Shown here piece after piece: positions 46,674-57,499 of a stretch of DNA of 64,000 bases. Numbering within the stretch: the stretch's first letter is position 1; each line of letters begins with the position of its first letter. This stretch comes from Jannaschia helgolandensis (GTDB lineage Bacteria > Pseudomonadota > Alphaproteobacteria > Rhodobacterales > Rhodobacteraceae). The position numbers were made by a program, and so were the translations under genes. The notes under the pieces were generated by a model, which saw only the letters and a program-made list of their open reading frames with translations, made no database searches and was not told where the DNA came from. The stretch covers positions 1 to 64,000 of the forward strand of contig NZ_FNZQ01000007.1 of the NCBI RefSeq assembly GCF_900109285.1. Direction: 5' to 3'.

Positions 46674-47630
46674 TCAGACCGGGTCCGAGCCGACAAGCTG
46701 CGCCGCGATTCGCTGGACGATGGGGCGTGCTTCCTCGGCCGTCATGCCGACGCGCAACCGACGATCATACAAAATCTTGAGCAGCAGTTCGTCGTGCCGT
46801 GTGAGAAGCGCAAATTCCTCGTCGTCGTTGAAGATCGACGGGCGCACCTGTGGGTTGTCGTTTGCGAGGCCCAGGCCCTGGACGATTTCCTCCTGATAGC
46901 ACGACTGCCGGAACAGGTTGGGATGTTCGGATCGCACCAGGGCAATGGCCGAGACATATGCATTCGGCTGATCTGAGGACGACGAGGCATAGACCGCGCA
47001 ATAGGTATTGCGGTTCAGCGATGTGATGTCCCGCACGGTCTGTCGCGACAGGCCCGGTTCTGCGGCCATGATCTGCGGCCCGAGCTTGCGCTGTTCGTCG
47101 ATCGAGGCGACGAAGACGTGAAAGTTCCCGTTGCTGGCCACGACATCGATGGGGTGCCCGGCCGCCCGGCGCAAGCGGCGGACATAGGCTTCGATCCGTC
47201 TGCGATCCGCCTCTTTCACGGCGTCCGGAACCGAGGCTCCGAAGTGCAGTTCAATGCGAACGGGCTTTTCCCACCGTCGCAATTGCGCGCGGCTTTGCTG
47301 CGCCACATACCGCCCGCCCATCTGGGTATATTCGGAAAACAGGGCGATCCGTTCGAAGTTGCGGGCCAGGTCCGCAGCACTGAACGCGGTCCCGGCACCG
47401 CCGTCCTGACGCAGCAGGCCTTGTGCAACGAGCCGCTGTTCCAGCCGCGCATAAAACAGGGACAGTGCCCTGCTTTCTTCCGATTGGCCAACAGTCATTG
47501 CAGCGACCGCAACAGGTGCCGCGGGCGGTCGGATCGACGTTTCCGGCCCGGCGGATGTATCGAGCGAAGACTCGCAGGCGGTCACTGCAAGGACCATCAT
47601 CAGGGCCGGCAAGAGGCGAAGACCGTTCAT
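46674..47630 (-). CDS. DUF2927 lipoprotein
   Basis: 318-aa lipoprotein: MNGLRLLPALMMVLAVTAC ends in a lipobox cysteine. The DUF2927 region starts RRWEKPVRIELHFGASVP and includes RRAAGHPIDVVASNGN and a later Cys pair region (CAVYAS, QSCYQEE). Function unknown. The ATG at 47630 overlaps the telA stop (ATGA). Confidence 0.82.
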   Translation of the reverse strand: MNGLRLLPALMMVLAVTACESSLDTSAGPETSIRPPAAPVAVAAMTVGQSEESRALSLFYARLEQRLVAQGLLRQDGGAGTAFSAADLARNFERIALFSEYTQMGGRYVAQQSRAQLRRWEKPVRIELHFGASVPDAVKEADRRRIEAYVRRLRRAAGHPIDVVASNGNFHVFVASIDEQRKLGPQIMAAEPGLSRQTVRDITSLNRNTYCAVYASSSSDQPNAYVSAIALVRSEHPNLFRQSCYQEEIVQGLGLANDNPQVRPSIFNDDEEFALLTRHDELLLKILYDRRLRVGMTAEEARPIVQRIAAQLVGSDPV

Positions 47631-48823
47631 CAGGAGTTCGGAACCGCAGAGCCTGCGGTGTCGCCGACCTTGTCCTTGCGCGCGCTGGCAGAAGCGAGCG
47701 TCGTGCGAAGTTCCTTTTCCATCTGCTCCAGCTCTTTTTCGGCCTCGGCGCGGCGGGCCTTGCCTTCGTCGGCAATCTGCAGGCTTTCCTCGATGGTAGC
47801 GACCAGATCCTCGTTGGCCTGACGGACGGCGGCAATGTCGAAGACGCCGCGCTCCATCTCGGTGCGGACGACCTTGTTGGCATCGCGCAGGTTCCGGGCG
47901 TTCGCGGTCAGCAACTCGTTGGTAAGGTCGTTTGCATCGCGGACGGCTTCGGCCGCCTCGCGGGAGCGTTGGATCGTGACCGCCTGCGCCAGCTGAGTTT
48001 CCCAAAGCGGCACGGTATTCACGAGGGTGGAATTGATCTTGGTGACAAGGCTTTTGTCGTTTTCCTGCACCAGCCGGATCGACGGCAGCGATTGCATCGT
48101 CACCTGCCGGGTCAGTTTCAGGTCGTGCACCCGGCGTTCGAGATCGTCGCGCGCGGCACGCAGGTCGCGCAGTTCCTGCGACCCGATCATCTTGTCATCC
48201 TCGTGCAGGGCCTCGACCTGGGTTTCCTTTGCCGGGATGGTTGTGGCGTCCAGATCGGCGAGCTTGGCTTCGCCCGCGCTGATATACAGCCCCAGCTCCT
48301 CATAGAAATCGAGCGTCTTTTCATAGAGCTTGTCCAGGGATTTGATGTCCTTGAGCAGTACATGCTCGTGCTTGAGCAGGTCATCGGTCACCTTGTCGAT
48401 CTGGCCTTGCACGTTCTCGAACTTGGCGATGAAATTCGAGAACGGTGCAGCCCGGCCCAACAGCTTCTCCCACCACGACCGCTTGCGGCGCACGTCCAGC
48501 TCCGACACGGAAAATCCGCGAATTGTGGACACGATGTTGCGCAGACTGTCGCCCGCCGGGCCGACGTCCTTGTTCTTCACATCCGTCAGCATGGCCTGCG
48601 AAATCTGCTGCAACTCGGCCTGCGCGTTCGACCCGAAGCTGATGATCGACTGGGTGTTGGTCATGTCCAACTCGTCCATGCGACGACGGATTTCGGCGGC
48701 AACCGGCGCGTCGGCCTTCTCCAGCGGCACGATCTCCGTACCCGGCTCGGGCAGGGCGACGGCAGCAACCTGATCGATTTCGGCTGTGATTTCAGCGGCC
48801 TTCTGGCGCGTAACGGTATCCAT
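47630..48823 (-). CDS. telA: TelA-family toxic anion resistance protein
   Basis: 397-aa cytoplasmic helical/coiled-coil protein of the TelA/YaaN family, linked to tellurite and membrane-stress resistance in other bacteria. Typical blocks are GRAAPFSNFIAKFENVQGQID, HEHVLLKDIKSLDKLYEKT, and LPSIRLVQENDKSLVTKIN. It begins 3 nt after xpaC, as the xpaC-yaaN pair does in Bacillus. Confidence 0.88.
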   Translation of the reverse strand: MDTVTRQKAAEITAEIDQVAAVALPEPGTEIVPLEKADAPVAAEIRRRMDELDMTNTQSIISFGSNAQAELQQISQAMLTDVKNKDVGPAGDSLRNIVSTIRGFSVSELDVRRKRSWWEKLLGRAAPFSNFIAKFENVQGQIDKVTDDLLKHEHVLLKDIKSLDKLYEKTLDFYEELGLYISAGEAKLADLDATTIPAKETQVEALHEDDKMIGSQELRDLRAARDDLERRVHDLKLTRQVTMQSLPSIRLVQENDKSLVTKINSTLVNTVPLWETQLAQAVTIQRSREAAEAVRDANDLTNELLTANARNLRDANKVVRTEMERGVFDIAAVRQANEDLVATIEESLQIADEGKARRAEAEKELEQMEKELRTTLASASARKDKVGDTAGSAVPNS

Positions 48824-48826
48824 GTA

Positions 48827-49726
48827 TCAGTCTCCGGTTGGCAGGCCGTCCGCTTTCAGACGGTCCCGCAGAACTTCGATCTCGACATCCAGATCGGTGC
48901 GATCCGAGATCAGCAGCGTTTCGCGCTTGGCCTCGATCCCGCGCTCCAGGTCGTCGAGCAGGTTGAAATAATCCGCTTTCACATCGGCATCCTTGCGGGC
49001 GGCATAAAGGTCGGCGAACTTCACCGTCGCGTCACGCGCACCCATCAGGTAGACGCCCAGGAATTTGCGTGCCGAGGTCAGATCGCGGGGGTCGTCCTCG
49101 ACCGTGCGGAACATCTCGCGGGCCTTGGCCGACAGGCTGGCGACACGCGCCGTCGCCTCGCGGTCGCGGGCGCGCAACACGGCGTCGTTCATCGCGGTCA
49201 GGTGCTTTTCCGCCTCGGCAATGGAACGGGCGACCCGTTCAGTCTGGAACGTATCGACGCCTTCCATCCCCTTGTCGGACATCGGGTCCAAACCGAACGA
49301 TACGATGTGCAAGACACCCGCCACGACGCCATACACCAGTCCGGACAACAGCCCCGACAGGCCGGACGCGGTGGCCAATGCGACGCCGATGCCCAAGACC
49401 ACTGCGCCGAAAATCTTGCGTGGCACCGCGGGGCGGCGGGCGATGCGGCGTTCGGCCCAGGCGGCCTCGGCCTTCAGGCCTTCGCGGGTCAGCACGGCAC
49501 CGCCGAAGATCGCGGCGGCCGCGGCAAGGTTCATCGCCAGGCCAACCGGTCCGGGTTGTCCAAACGCAAAAATCACGGGTATCACGGACAAGGCCATCAA
49601 AATGGTCGTGCGGGCACGTCCCCTCAGCGGCGATTTCAGGGTCGGTGCGGGTGACGTCGTGATTTTGCCACGTGCATCCGTCTTTTGCCCCGTGGGACTG
49701 AATTCACCGCCAAACCGTTGCGCCAT
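48827..49726 (-). CDS. XpaC-like protein
   Basis: 299-aa member of the 5-bromo-4-chloroindolyl phosphate hydrolysis (XpaC) family. Three hydrophobic segments lie in the N-terminal half (about residues 43-60, 66-83 and 105-140). A cytoplasmic helical domain follows (MSDKGMEGVDTF, AREMFRTVEDDPRDLTSARKF). It is adjacent to TelA, the usual partner. The biochemical role is unknown. Confidence 0.8.
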   Translation of the reverse strand: MAQRFGGEFSPTGQKTDARGKITTSPAPTLKSPLRGRARTTILMALSVIPVIFAFGQPGPVGLAMNLAAAAAIFGGAVLTREGLKAEAAWAERRIARRPAVPRKIFGAVVLGIGVALATASGLSGLLSGLVYGVVAGVLHIVSFGLDPMSDKGMEGVDTFQTERVARSIAEAEKHLTAMNDAVLRARDREATARVASLSAKAREMFRTVEDDPRDLTSARKFLGVYLMGARDATVKFADLYAARKDADVKADYFNLLDDLERGIEAKRETLLISDRTDLDVEIEVLRDRLKADGLPTGD

Positions 49727-49728
49727 AC

Positions 49729-49824
49729 CTAAAGCCCCCCGCCGTCGAGCATCCCGACGCCCGCCAGGGCGACCAGAACCGCAAGCGCGGCGAAGGCAAT
49801 CTTCTGCAGTCCCGGCGAACCCAT
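49729..49824 (-). CDS. 31-aa membrane peptide before xpaC
   Basis: Short ORF starting MGSPGLQKIAFAAL and ending GVGMLDGGGL. Nearly the whole length is one hydrophobic helix. GGGGGAAG lies 6 nt upstream of the ATG, and the stop is 2 nt before the xpaC start, both supporting translation. No family recognised. Confidence 0.6.
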   Translation of the reverse strand: MGSPGLQKIAFAALAVLVALAGVGMLDGGGL

Positions 49825-49925
49825 TCGCGTCTTCCCCCAACCCCTGCCGACAAAAAATGAGGCAGTATCACAGTATGACAAGTGACCCCACCTGTGCCAG
49901 TGCCACATCCGGCGAATGTCCGCCG

Positions 49926-50633
49926 TCAGCCTTTTTGTCTGAAAAGAACATCGTGAGATGCCCTGTGCTTGCGCAGATCGCTCCTCAGATCGGCACGAAG
50001 CGCGCGACCGGCCTGTACCGCGGGGCGGTCGCCGACCTCGGCCAGCCAGCGCGCCAGATGCGGCTTGTCGTCCAGCGTCTGTTGTTGACCCTCCCAAAGC
50101 GAGACCCAGCCCCAGAGGCTCATGTCGGCAATGGAGTAGAAATCTCCGGCGACATAGCGGTTGTCCGATAACTGCGTATCCAGCACCCGATACAATCGCG
50201 CGACTTCGCTGCGATACCGGTCCTTGGCATAGGGCAGGTCATTTGGCGGGTCCATCGCGGGCGCGTATTTCAGGAAGTGATGCGCCTGACCGGCCATCGG
50301 GCCGACGCCGCCCATCTGCCACATCAGCCACTGATCGACGGCGATGCGCTCGCGCTCCGTCTCGCCGCAGAACCTGCCGTGCTTGCGGGCCAGATACTGC
50401 AGGATCGCGCCACTCTCGAAGATCGGGATCGGCGCGCCATCCGGGCCATCCGGGTCGATGATGGCGGGCATCCGGTTGTTCGGGCTTATGGCAAGGAATT
50501 CCGGCTTGAACTGGTCGCCCGCACCGATATTCACGAGGTTCAGAATATACGGCAGGTCGAATTCGTGCAGCGCGATAGATACTTTCCAGCCGTTGGGCGT
50601 CGGCCAGAAATACAATTCGATGGGTGCGGTCAT
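49926..50633 (-). CDS. Glutathione S-transferase family protein (YfcG/YghU-like)
   Basis: 235-aa GST. The thioredoxin-like N-terminal domain reads YFWPTPNGWKVSIALHEFDLPY and has NNRMPAIIDPDG and IFESGAILQYLA (gamma-glutamyl binding). The C-terminal helical domain follows. It resembles disulfide-bond reductases of the YfcG/YghU group. The ATG at 50633 is chosen by homology. Confidence 0.87.
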   Translation of the reverse strand: MTAPIELYFWPTPNGWKVSIALHEFDLPYILNLVNIGAGDQFKPEFLAISPNNRMPAIIDPDGPDGAPIPIFESGAILQYLARKHGRFCGETERERIAVDQWLMWQMGGVGPMAGQAHHFLKYAPAMDPPNDLPYAKDRYRSEVARLYRVLDTQLSDNRYVAGDFYSIADMSLWGWVSLWEGQQQTLDDKPHLARWLAEVGDRPAVQAGRALRADLRSDLRKHRASHDVLFRQKG

Positions 50634-50743
50634 TGGCGCGTCCTTCAACGGTTCGTGACAGGTTCTGTCCGATATACGGTGTTTGCAAGCCCTCCCTGTG
50701 CCAAGCCGTCTTGAAACCATCGGCGATATTGCGGTAATCCGTC

Positions 50744-50800
50744 CCGGAGGGGATTTGAACCAGCTTGCGGCCCTCGCGAAATATTCCGCTAAAGAGGTCC
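50744..50800 (+). promoter_or_regulatory. SAM-II riboswitch upstream of metZ
   Basis: The sequence fits the SAM-II pseudoknot. P1 is GAGGG (50747-50751) with CCCTC (50771-50775). Its loop carries ATTTGAACC (50753-50761). The 3' part has AAAT then GCTAAAGAGG (50788-50797), the SAM-II hallmark. Pseudoknot pairs are GCGG (50767-50770) with CCGC (50786-50789) and ACC (50759-50761) with GGT (50796-50798). SAM-II RNAs control methionine genes in alphaproteobacteria, matching metZ downstream. Confidence 0.8.
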
Positions 50801-50827
50801 GGGGCGCATGCGCGTGCGAAGCGCCCC
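50801..50827 (+). other. Hairpin following the riboswitch
   Basis: GGGGCGC (50801-50807) pairs with GCGCCCC (50821-50827). It abuts the SAM-II aptamer and may be part of the expression platform. No U run follows, so translation-level or processing control is as likely as termination. Confidence 0.45.
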
Positions 50828-50872
50828 CCTCCGAATATCTGGTGCCTGTCCACGCCCCCGAAGGAGGCCGCC

Positions 50873-52078
50873 ATGAAAGATACTCCGCCCGTGCCAAATA
50901 CGCGCAAGCGCAAATCACGCACCAATGCCGTCCACGCCGGGACCCGTCGCAGCCAGTATGGAGAGGTCTCCGAAGCGATCTTCCTGACCCAGGGGTTTGT
51001 CTACGACACAGCCGAAGATGCCGAAGCGCGTTTTCTGGACGCCGGGCGTGAGGAGTTCATCTACGCGCGCTATGGAAACCCGACCGTCGCCATGTTCGAG
51101 GACCGGATCGCCGCTCTGGAAGGAACGGAAGATGCTTTCGCCTGCGCCTCCGGCATGGCCGCCGTAAACGGTGCGATGATGGCTATTCTGAAGGCGGGCG
51201 ACCATGTCGTCGCGGCCCGCGCCTTGTTCGGATCTTGCCTGTATATCCTCGACGATGTGCTGCGGCGCTTCGGGGTGGAGGTGACGCTGATCGACGGCAC
51301 CGATATTGACGCCTGGGCTGCGGCCATCCGCCCGGACACAAGGGTCGCTTTCTTCGAGACCATTTCCAACCCGACGCTGGAGGTCATCGACATCGCCGCC
51401 GTCGCCGACCTGGCCCATGCCGTCGGCGCGCTGGTCGTGGTCGACAACGTGTTTGCCACGCCGACCTATTCGCGGGCGATGGAGCTGGGTGCCGACGTGA
51501 TCGTGTATTCAACCACAAAGCATATCGACGGGCAGGGCCGTTGTCTGGGCGGAGTGATCTGCGGCACGCGCGATTTCGTGCGCGGTGTGGCCGAACCCTA
51601 TATGAAGCATACGGGCGGAAGCATGTCGCCCTTCACCGCCTGGGTGATGCTGAAGGGGCTGGAGCACCTTGACCTGCGGGTCCGCGCCCAGACCGGGACG
51701 GCGACGCAAATCGCCACAGCGCTGGAGGGTCATCCCAAATTGTCCCGTGTGATCTATCCGCACCTGCCGTCGCATCCGCAATACGACGTCGCCCTGCGCC
51801 AGATGGACGAAGGCGGCACCATGGTGGCGTTCGATCTGACCGGCGGCAAGGATGCGGCCTACCGGTTTCTGAACGCGCTCGATATCATCATCATTTCGAA
51901 CAATCTGGGCGATGCGAAATCCATCGCTACACCGCCCGCGACGACCACGCACCAACGATTGCCCGACGACCAGAAGGCCGCGCTGGGCATCACGCCCGGC
52001 CTGATCCGCCTGTCGTGTGGGCTGGAGGACAGCGGCGACCTGATTGCCGACATTCTGGACGCATTGGACGCGGCATGA
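50873..52078 (+). CDS. metZ: O-succinylhomoserine sulfhydrylase
   Basis: 401-aa Cys/Met-metabolism PLP enzyme making homocysteine from O-succinylhomoserine and sulfide. Motifs are YGEVSEAIFLTQGFVYDTA, YARYGNPTV, ACASGMAAV and STTKHIDGQGRCLGG with the PLP lysine. AAGGAGG precedes the ATG at 50873. The SAM-II riboswitch upstream supports a methionine pathway role. A GNAT gene overlaps its end. Confidence 0.93.
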   Translation: MKDTPPVPNTRKRKSRTNAVHAGTRRSQYGEVSEAIFLTQGFVYDTAEDAEARFLDAGREEFIYARYGNPTVAMFEDRIAALEGTEDAFACASGMAAVNGAMMAILKAGDHVVAARALFGSCLYILDDVLRRFGVEVTLIDGTDIDAWAAAIRPDTRVAFFETISNPTLEVIDIAAVADLAHAVGALVVVDNVFATPTYSRAMELGADVIVYSTTKHIDGQGRCLGGVICGTRDFVRGVAEPYMKHTGGSMSPFTAWVMLKGLEHLDLRVRAQTGTATQIATALEGHPKLSRVIYPHLPSHPQYDVALRQMDEGGTMVAFDLTGGKDAAYRFLNALDIIIISNNLGDAKSIATPPATTTHQRLPDDQKAALGITPGLIRLSCGLEDSGDLIADILDALDAA

Positions 52079-52554
52079 TGGCCGTGCGCGAAATTCGCCG
52101 GGGCCGGGCGGACGACATCCCCGCGCTGATCGACATCCTCTGGCGCGGCATGCACGAGGGTGCCGTGCCTCGGTATTCAGCGCAACAGTGCAGAGCCTGG
52201 ATGCCGGTTCGGCAGACGCCCGAAAGCTATGCCATCCGGCTGGCCGGGCAGGCGGTATTCGTGGCCGAACTGGACGGCGTGCCGACCGGGTTCATGACGT
52301 TGCGCGGGGATGGCTGCGTCGACTTTGCCTATGTCGTGCCCGAGGCGCGGGGAACAGGCACCGCCGACGCGCTTTTGGCGATGCTGGTGAACCATGCGCG
52401 CATCAGTGGCATCGGCACACTGACGGCGCGTGCAAGCGACATGGCCCGCCCGTTCTTTGCGCGCCACGGCTGGACGGCCATCGCATCTGCCCCTCAGGTG
52501 CGCGATGGCGTGATGACCCCCGCGACCGATATGACCCTGCCACTTGCGGCATGA
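52075..52554 (+). CDS. GNAT-family N-acetyltransferase
   Basis: 159-aa acetyltransferase. The acetyl-CoA-binding motif A region is VDFAYVVPEARGTGTADALLAML; ARPFFARHGW is the C-terminal signature. The substrate is unknown. The start (ATGATG at 52075) overlaps the metZ stop, so it is coupled to metZ. Confidence 0.82.
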   Translation: MMAVREIRRGRADDIPALIDILWRGMHEGAVPRYSAQQCRAWMPVRQTPESYAIRLAGQAVFVAELDGVPTGFMTLRGDGCVDFAYVVPEARGTGTADALLAMLVNHARISGIGTLTARASDMARPFFARHGWTAIASAPQVRDGVMTPATDMTLPLAA

Positions 52555-52650
52555 TCGCCCGCAGGGTGGCTTCCTCAGGGCAGACAAGCCTTGCTATCCT
52601 GCATAAAATACCCACATAGCCGTCTGAGCGCGAACCGAAGGGAGGGGCAT

Positions 52651-53691
<1,041 letters not shown>

Positions 53692-53810
53692 CCCCGCTTG
53701 ACGCACGCGCCCTGTGCATGGTTTGAATCCAGACAGGGGCCGCGCATACCCGTCCGAGGCTTCGGCCCAAGTCGCGCATCCTTGACGTCGTTCATTCGGA
53801 GGATGCCCCC

Positions 53811-53957
53811 TTGGCCGACATATTCATTGTGCTCCCGAAGCCAATGTCGATTTTGTCCAGCACGGTCGTGATTCCGGGCGTCTCTGCTCCGTCCGAGCCC
53901 GAAGTTGCGCGGGATCCGATCGCCGATCGGTTGATGGCTCAGCAAGTGCCGGTATGA
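53811..53957 (+). CDS. 48-aa ORF coupled to chrA
   Basis: Short ORF starting at TTG 53811 with CGGAGGA 7 nt upstream, a strong ribosome binding site, and TTGACG at 53782 as a possible -35. The product has a hydrophobic start (ADIFIVLPKPMSIL) and a Pro/Glu-rich end. Its TGA overlaps the chrA ATG. Translational coupling or a leader-peptide role is inferred. Confidence 0.45.
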   Translation: MADIFIVLPKPMSILSSTVVIPGVSAPSEPEVARDPIADRLMAQQVPV

Positions 53958-55186
53958 CCCCCGGCTGGCCCGAGATGACGCGCGCCTTCGGGCGCATCGG
54001 GGTTCTGTCCTTTGGCGGCCCGGCGGCACAGATCGCCCTGATGCATCACGAACTGGTCGAGGAGCGGGGCTGGCTGGACGAAGATACCTTCCTGCGTGGC
54101 CTTGGCTTCTGCACGCTTCTGCCGGGCCCCGAGGCGATGCAGCTTGCGACCTATGCCGGGTGGCGTCTGCGCGGCACGGCGGGGGGACTTCTGGCTGGAG
54201 TTCTGTTCGTCCTGCCGGGCGCGCTGGTGATAGTCGCCTTGTCCGCGCTCTACCTTGGCTATGGTCGGCTGCCGCTGGTCGAGGCCGCGTTTCTCGGCAT
54301 CAAGGCTGCGGCATTGGCCATCGTTGCGGGTGCGCTCTGGAAGCTCCGGGCCAAAGCCCTGAAAGGTCCGCTGGCCCTGGCTATCGCGACTTCGGCTTTC
54401 GTCGCGCTGTTCTTCTTCGCGGTGCCGTTCTGGATCGTGCTGGGCTCGGCCCTGGTGCTCGGGTTCGCTGTGCCGTCGGGCAAGGCCGGATCCATGCCAC
54501 CGCCCGCCCAGGCCGGCACTCTGCGGACCATCGTCACATGGCTGGCGATCTGGTGGCTGCCGCTGCTGACCGTGCTGTGGCTGGCCCCAGGATCGGTTCC
54601 GGCACAGGCCGGGCTGTTCTTCAGCTGGCTGGCCACGGTCAGCTTCGGTGGAGCCTATGCAGTGTTGGCAGCCCTCGCGCAGACGGCGGTGGAAACGAAC
54701 GGATGGCTGCGACCGGATCAGATGGTCGACGGGCTTGGACTGGCGGAAACGACGCCCGGCCCTCTGATCCTGGTGACACTCTTTACGGGTTGGCTGGGTG
54801 GCGCGCAGGTCGGTGTCGGCACGGCGATCGCGACGGCGCTGGTGACACTCTGGGCGACGTTCACGCCGTGCTTCCTGTGGATATTCGCAGGTGCCCCGCA
54901 TCTGGAGCGACTGACCGCCAATCCCCGACTGCGCGGCGCACTCGATATGGTATCGGCGGCGGTGGCGGGGGTCATCGCAAACCTGTCGGTCTGGTTCGCG
55001 GTCCATATCCTGTTCACTGATGTGCGGAATTCTTCTCCGCCCGTGCCATTGCCAGGATCGCTGGATGGGCGCGCGCTGATGCTGGCACTTCTGGCCTTCG
55101 TCTGGCTGCTGGTCCTGAAGCGTGGACTGCCGGAGACGCTGGCACTGGCCGCGCTGGCGGGGGCCGCACTGTTCCTGTTTGTCTAG
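53954..55186 (+). CDS. chrA: Chromate efflux transporter ChrA
   Basis: 410-aa long-chain CHR protein with two homologous halves and about 10-12 helices. It starts with [22 protein letters not shown]; the second half begins near [17 protein letters not shown] and contains [28 protein letters not shown] is the family motif. It exports chromate or related oxyanions. Its TAG is shared with the convergent glmM TAG in CTAG. Confidence 0.9.
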   Translation: MTPGWPEMTRAFGRIGVLSFGGPAAQIALMHHELVEERGWLDEDTFLRGLGFCTLLPGPEAMQLATYAGWRLRGTAGGLLAGVLFVLPGALVIVALSALYLGYGRLPLVEAAFLGIKAAALAIVAGALWKLRAKALKGPLALAIATSAFVALFFFAVPFWIVLGSALVLGFAVPSGKAGSMPPPAQAGTLRTIVTWLAIWWLPLLTVLWLAPGSVPAQAGLFFSWLATVSFGGAYAVLAALAQTAVETNGWLRPDQMVDGLGLAETTPGPLILVTLFTGWLGGAQVGVGTAIATALVTLWATFTPCFLWIFAGAPHLERLTANPRLRGALDMVSAAVAGVIANLSVWFAVHILFTDVRNSSPPVPLPGSLDGRALMLALLAFVWLLVLKRGLPETLALAALAGAALFLFV

Positions 55187-56526
55187 ATTGCCGCGCGCAC
55201 CGCATCGGCCACATCATCGACGACACGGTTCAGCAGGCCATCGTCTTCCGCTTCGGCCATCACGCGGATCAACGGCTCGGTCCCCGACGCACGGATCAAC
55301 AGGCGTCCGCTGCCGTTCAGCGCGGCTTCGGCGGCGGCAATCGCAGCCTTGACGCGCGCGGTCTCCAACGGCGTGGCTCCGGCATCGTAGCGCACGTTCT
55401 CCAGCCTCTGCGGCACCGGGACGAAACTGTGCATCAGATCGGCCGCGGGCAGACCGGTGCGCACCATCTCGGCCAGAAACTGCAGCGCGGCGATCAAGCC
55501 GTCGCCGGTGGTCGTGTGGTCCGTCATGACGATGTGCCCCGATTGTTCGCCCCCCAGGTTGTAGCCGCCTGACCGCATCGCCTCGACCACGTGCCGGTCT
55601 CCGACTTTGGTGCGCAACAGGCGCAGACCCTTGTCGTCCAGATATCGTTCCAGGCCCAGGTTGGACATGACCGTGGCCACAAGCGCGTTGCCGTTCAGCC
55701 GTCCCTCGGCGGCCCAACGGGTGGCGAACAGCGCCATCAGCTGATCGCCATCCGCCACGTTTCCTTGGGCATCCAGGATCATCACCCTGTCGGCATCGCC
55801 GTCCAGCGCGATACCCACATCTGCATCATGTGCGACGACGGCCTGCGCGCAGGTGTCGGTCTGCGTCGATCCGCAGTCGAGGTTGATGTTGCGTCCGTTC
55901 GGCGCAACGCCGATGGGAATCACGGTCGCACCCAGTTCCGACAGGACGTCGGGCGCGGCGCGATAGGCGGCCCCGTTGGCGCAATCGATCACCACGCGCA
56001 GCCCTTCCAGCGACATGCCGGTCGGAATTGTGGTCTTGGCGTATTCGACATAACGGCCGCGCCCGTCTTCAATGCGCTTGGCGCGCCCGATGCTGGGTGC
56101 CTCGGCCAGATCCACGCCATCTTTGACCATACGTTCGATCTCGGCTTCGGCCTCGTCGGACAACTTGAAGCCATCGGGGCCGAAGAACTTAATTCCGTTG
56201 TCGTCTGCCGGATTGTGGCTGGCGCTGATCATGACGCCCAGATCGGCGCGCATCGACCGCGCCAACAGACCCACGGCGGGCGTCGGCACCGGCCCCAGCA
56301 GCAGCACATTCATGCCCGTCGAGGTAAGTCCCGCTGTCAGCGCGTTTTCCAGCATATAGCCCGATTGCCGCGTGTCCTTGCCGATCACAACGCGGTGGGC
56401 GGCATATCCCGTCCCCTCGCGCCGGAAATACCGGCCCGCCGCGGCCCCGAGGCGCAGTGCCATCTCGGCTGTCATGTTGCCTTGGTTGGCGCGTCCGCGC
56501 ACGCCGTCAGTTCCAAACAGGGCCAT
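55183..56526 (-). CDS. glmM: Phosphoglucosamine mutase
   Basis: 447-aa enzyme converting glucosamine-6-P to glucosamine-1-P for peptidoglycan precursors. The phosphoserine loop is [14 protein letters not shown]; metal-binding is DGDADRVMI; the sugar-binding loop is GGEQSGHI; the phosphate site is [12 protein letters not shown]. Its start overlaps the end of folP by 20 bp. Confidence 0.96.
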   Translation of the reverse strand: MALFGTDGVRGRANQGNMTAEMALRLGAAAGRYFRREGTGYAAHRVVIGKDTRQSGYMLENALTAGLTSTGMNVLLLGPVPTPAVGLLARSMRADLGVMISASHNPADDNGIKFFGPDGFKLSDEAEAEIERMVKDGVDLAEAPSIGRAKRIEDGRGRYVEYAKTTIPTGMSLEGLRVVIDCANGAAYRAAPDVLSELGATVIPIGVAPNGRNINLDCGSTQTDTCAQAVVAHDADVGIALDGDADRVMILDAQGNVADGDQLMALFATRWAAEGRLNGNALVATVMSNLGLERYLDDKGLRLLRTKVGDRHVVEAMRSGGYNLGGEQSGHIVMTDHTTTGDGLIAALQFLAEMVRTGLPAADLMHSFVPVPQRLENVRYDAGATPLETARVKAAIAAAEAALNGSGRLLIRASGTEPLIRVMAEAEDDGLLNRVVDDVADAVRAAI

Positions 56527-57499
56527 CGTAACCTCCCACTTCGCGCCACAGTGCGATGCCTTGCGCCACCGCCGTCACATCGTGAACCCGGTGCATCTGG
56601 ACGCCTTGTGCCACGGCAGCGAGGGTAACCGCCAGAGTGCCCGGCATCCGATCCGCGGCCTGCGGCGCGCTGCCGATTGCGCCGATGAACCGTTTGCGCG
56701 ATGCGCCCAGCAGAATCGGAAGACCCAGTCCGTGGAACAGTGCGATGCGGCGCAGCAGGTCAAGGTTGTGGTCCTGCGTCTTGCCGAATCCGATCCCCGG
56801 ATCGACCATGATCCGGTCACGCGGAATGCCTGCCGTCACCGCTGCGTCGACCCGCGATGCCAGGGCGTCATACACATCCAGTGCCACATCGGCATATCGC
56901 GGATCGTCCTGCATCGTCTCGGGCGCGCCCTGCGCATGCATCAGGCAGACCGCCGCGCCAGACGCGGCGATCGTGGCCGCCATGTCGGCGTCGAAGGTCA
57001 TCGCAGATACGTCGTTGACCAGCACCGCGCCCGCCGCCACCGCGGCCTGCGCCACCGGGGCCTTGCGCGTGTCGATGGACAGGGCGCGTCCGCGCAGGGC
57101 CGCGATCACCGGGTGGACCCGCTCGATTTCCACAGCGGCCGAGACCTCCGCCGCGCCGGGCCGGGTGCTTTCACCCCCGATGTCGAGAATGTCCGCCCGC
57201 GACATTGCATCGGCCTGCGTGCGCGCCGCATCGGGATGCACAAAGAGACCGCCATCGGAAAAGCTGTCGGGCGTGACGTTCAGAATGCCCATGATCGACG
57301 GGCGATCCATCGGGATGCCACACAGGGGCGGGCGCGGCGCGATCAGCGGGGCCAGTTCGGCCTCGGGCAGGTCGCCGACCGGGACAATCACGGGTCGGCG
57401 GTCACGTTCGCAGATCTCGACCCTGTCAAACCGCATCCAGCCACCGGCAAGACGCGGACCATCCGATATCGTTGCAGGCAAGGGCCGCAGATAGCGCAT
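56507..57499 (-). CDS. folP: Dihydropteroate synthase
   Basis: 330-aa TIM-barrel enzyme joining pterin diphosphate and p-aminobenzoate. Signature motifs are [40 protein letters not shown] and [11 protein letters not shown]. The N-terminal ~55 residues before the barrel are longer than in E. coli. It overlaps folB (ATGA) and glmM. Confidence 0.95.
   Translation of the reverse strand: MRYLRPLPATISDGPRLAGGWMRFDRVEICERDRRPVIVPVGDLPEAELAPLIAPRPPLCGIPMDRPSIMGILNVTPDSFSDGGLFVHPDAARTQADAMSRADILDIGGESTRPGAAEVSAAVEIERVHPVIAALRGRALSIDTRKAPVAQAAVAAGAVLVNDVSAMTFDADMAATIAASGAAVCLMHAQGAPETMQDDPRYADVALDVYDALASRVDAAVTAGIPRDRIMVDPGIGFGKTQDHNLDLLRRIALFHGLGLPILLGASRKRFIGAIGSAPQAADRMPGTLAVTLAAVAQGVQMHRVHDVTAVAQGIALWREVGGYDGPVWN

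Noticed and set aside
47423-49654. 743-codon open frame on the plus strand
   Set aside because: Antisense to DUF2927, telA and xpaC genes, which have clear family motifs; the antisense product resembles no protein.
53954-55006. Long minus-strand frame over chrA
   Set aside because: Shadow of chrA, which has all CHR motifs.
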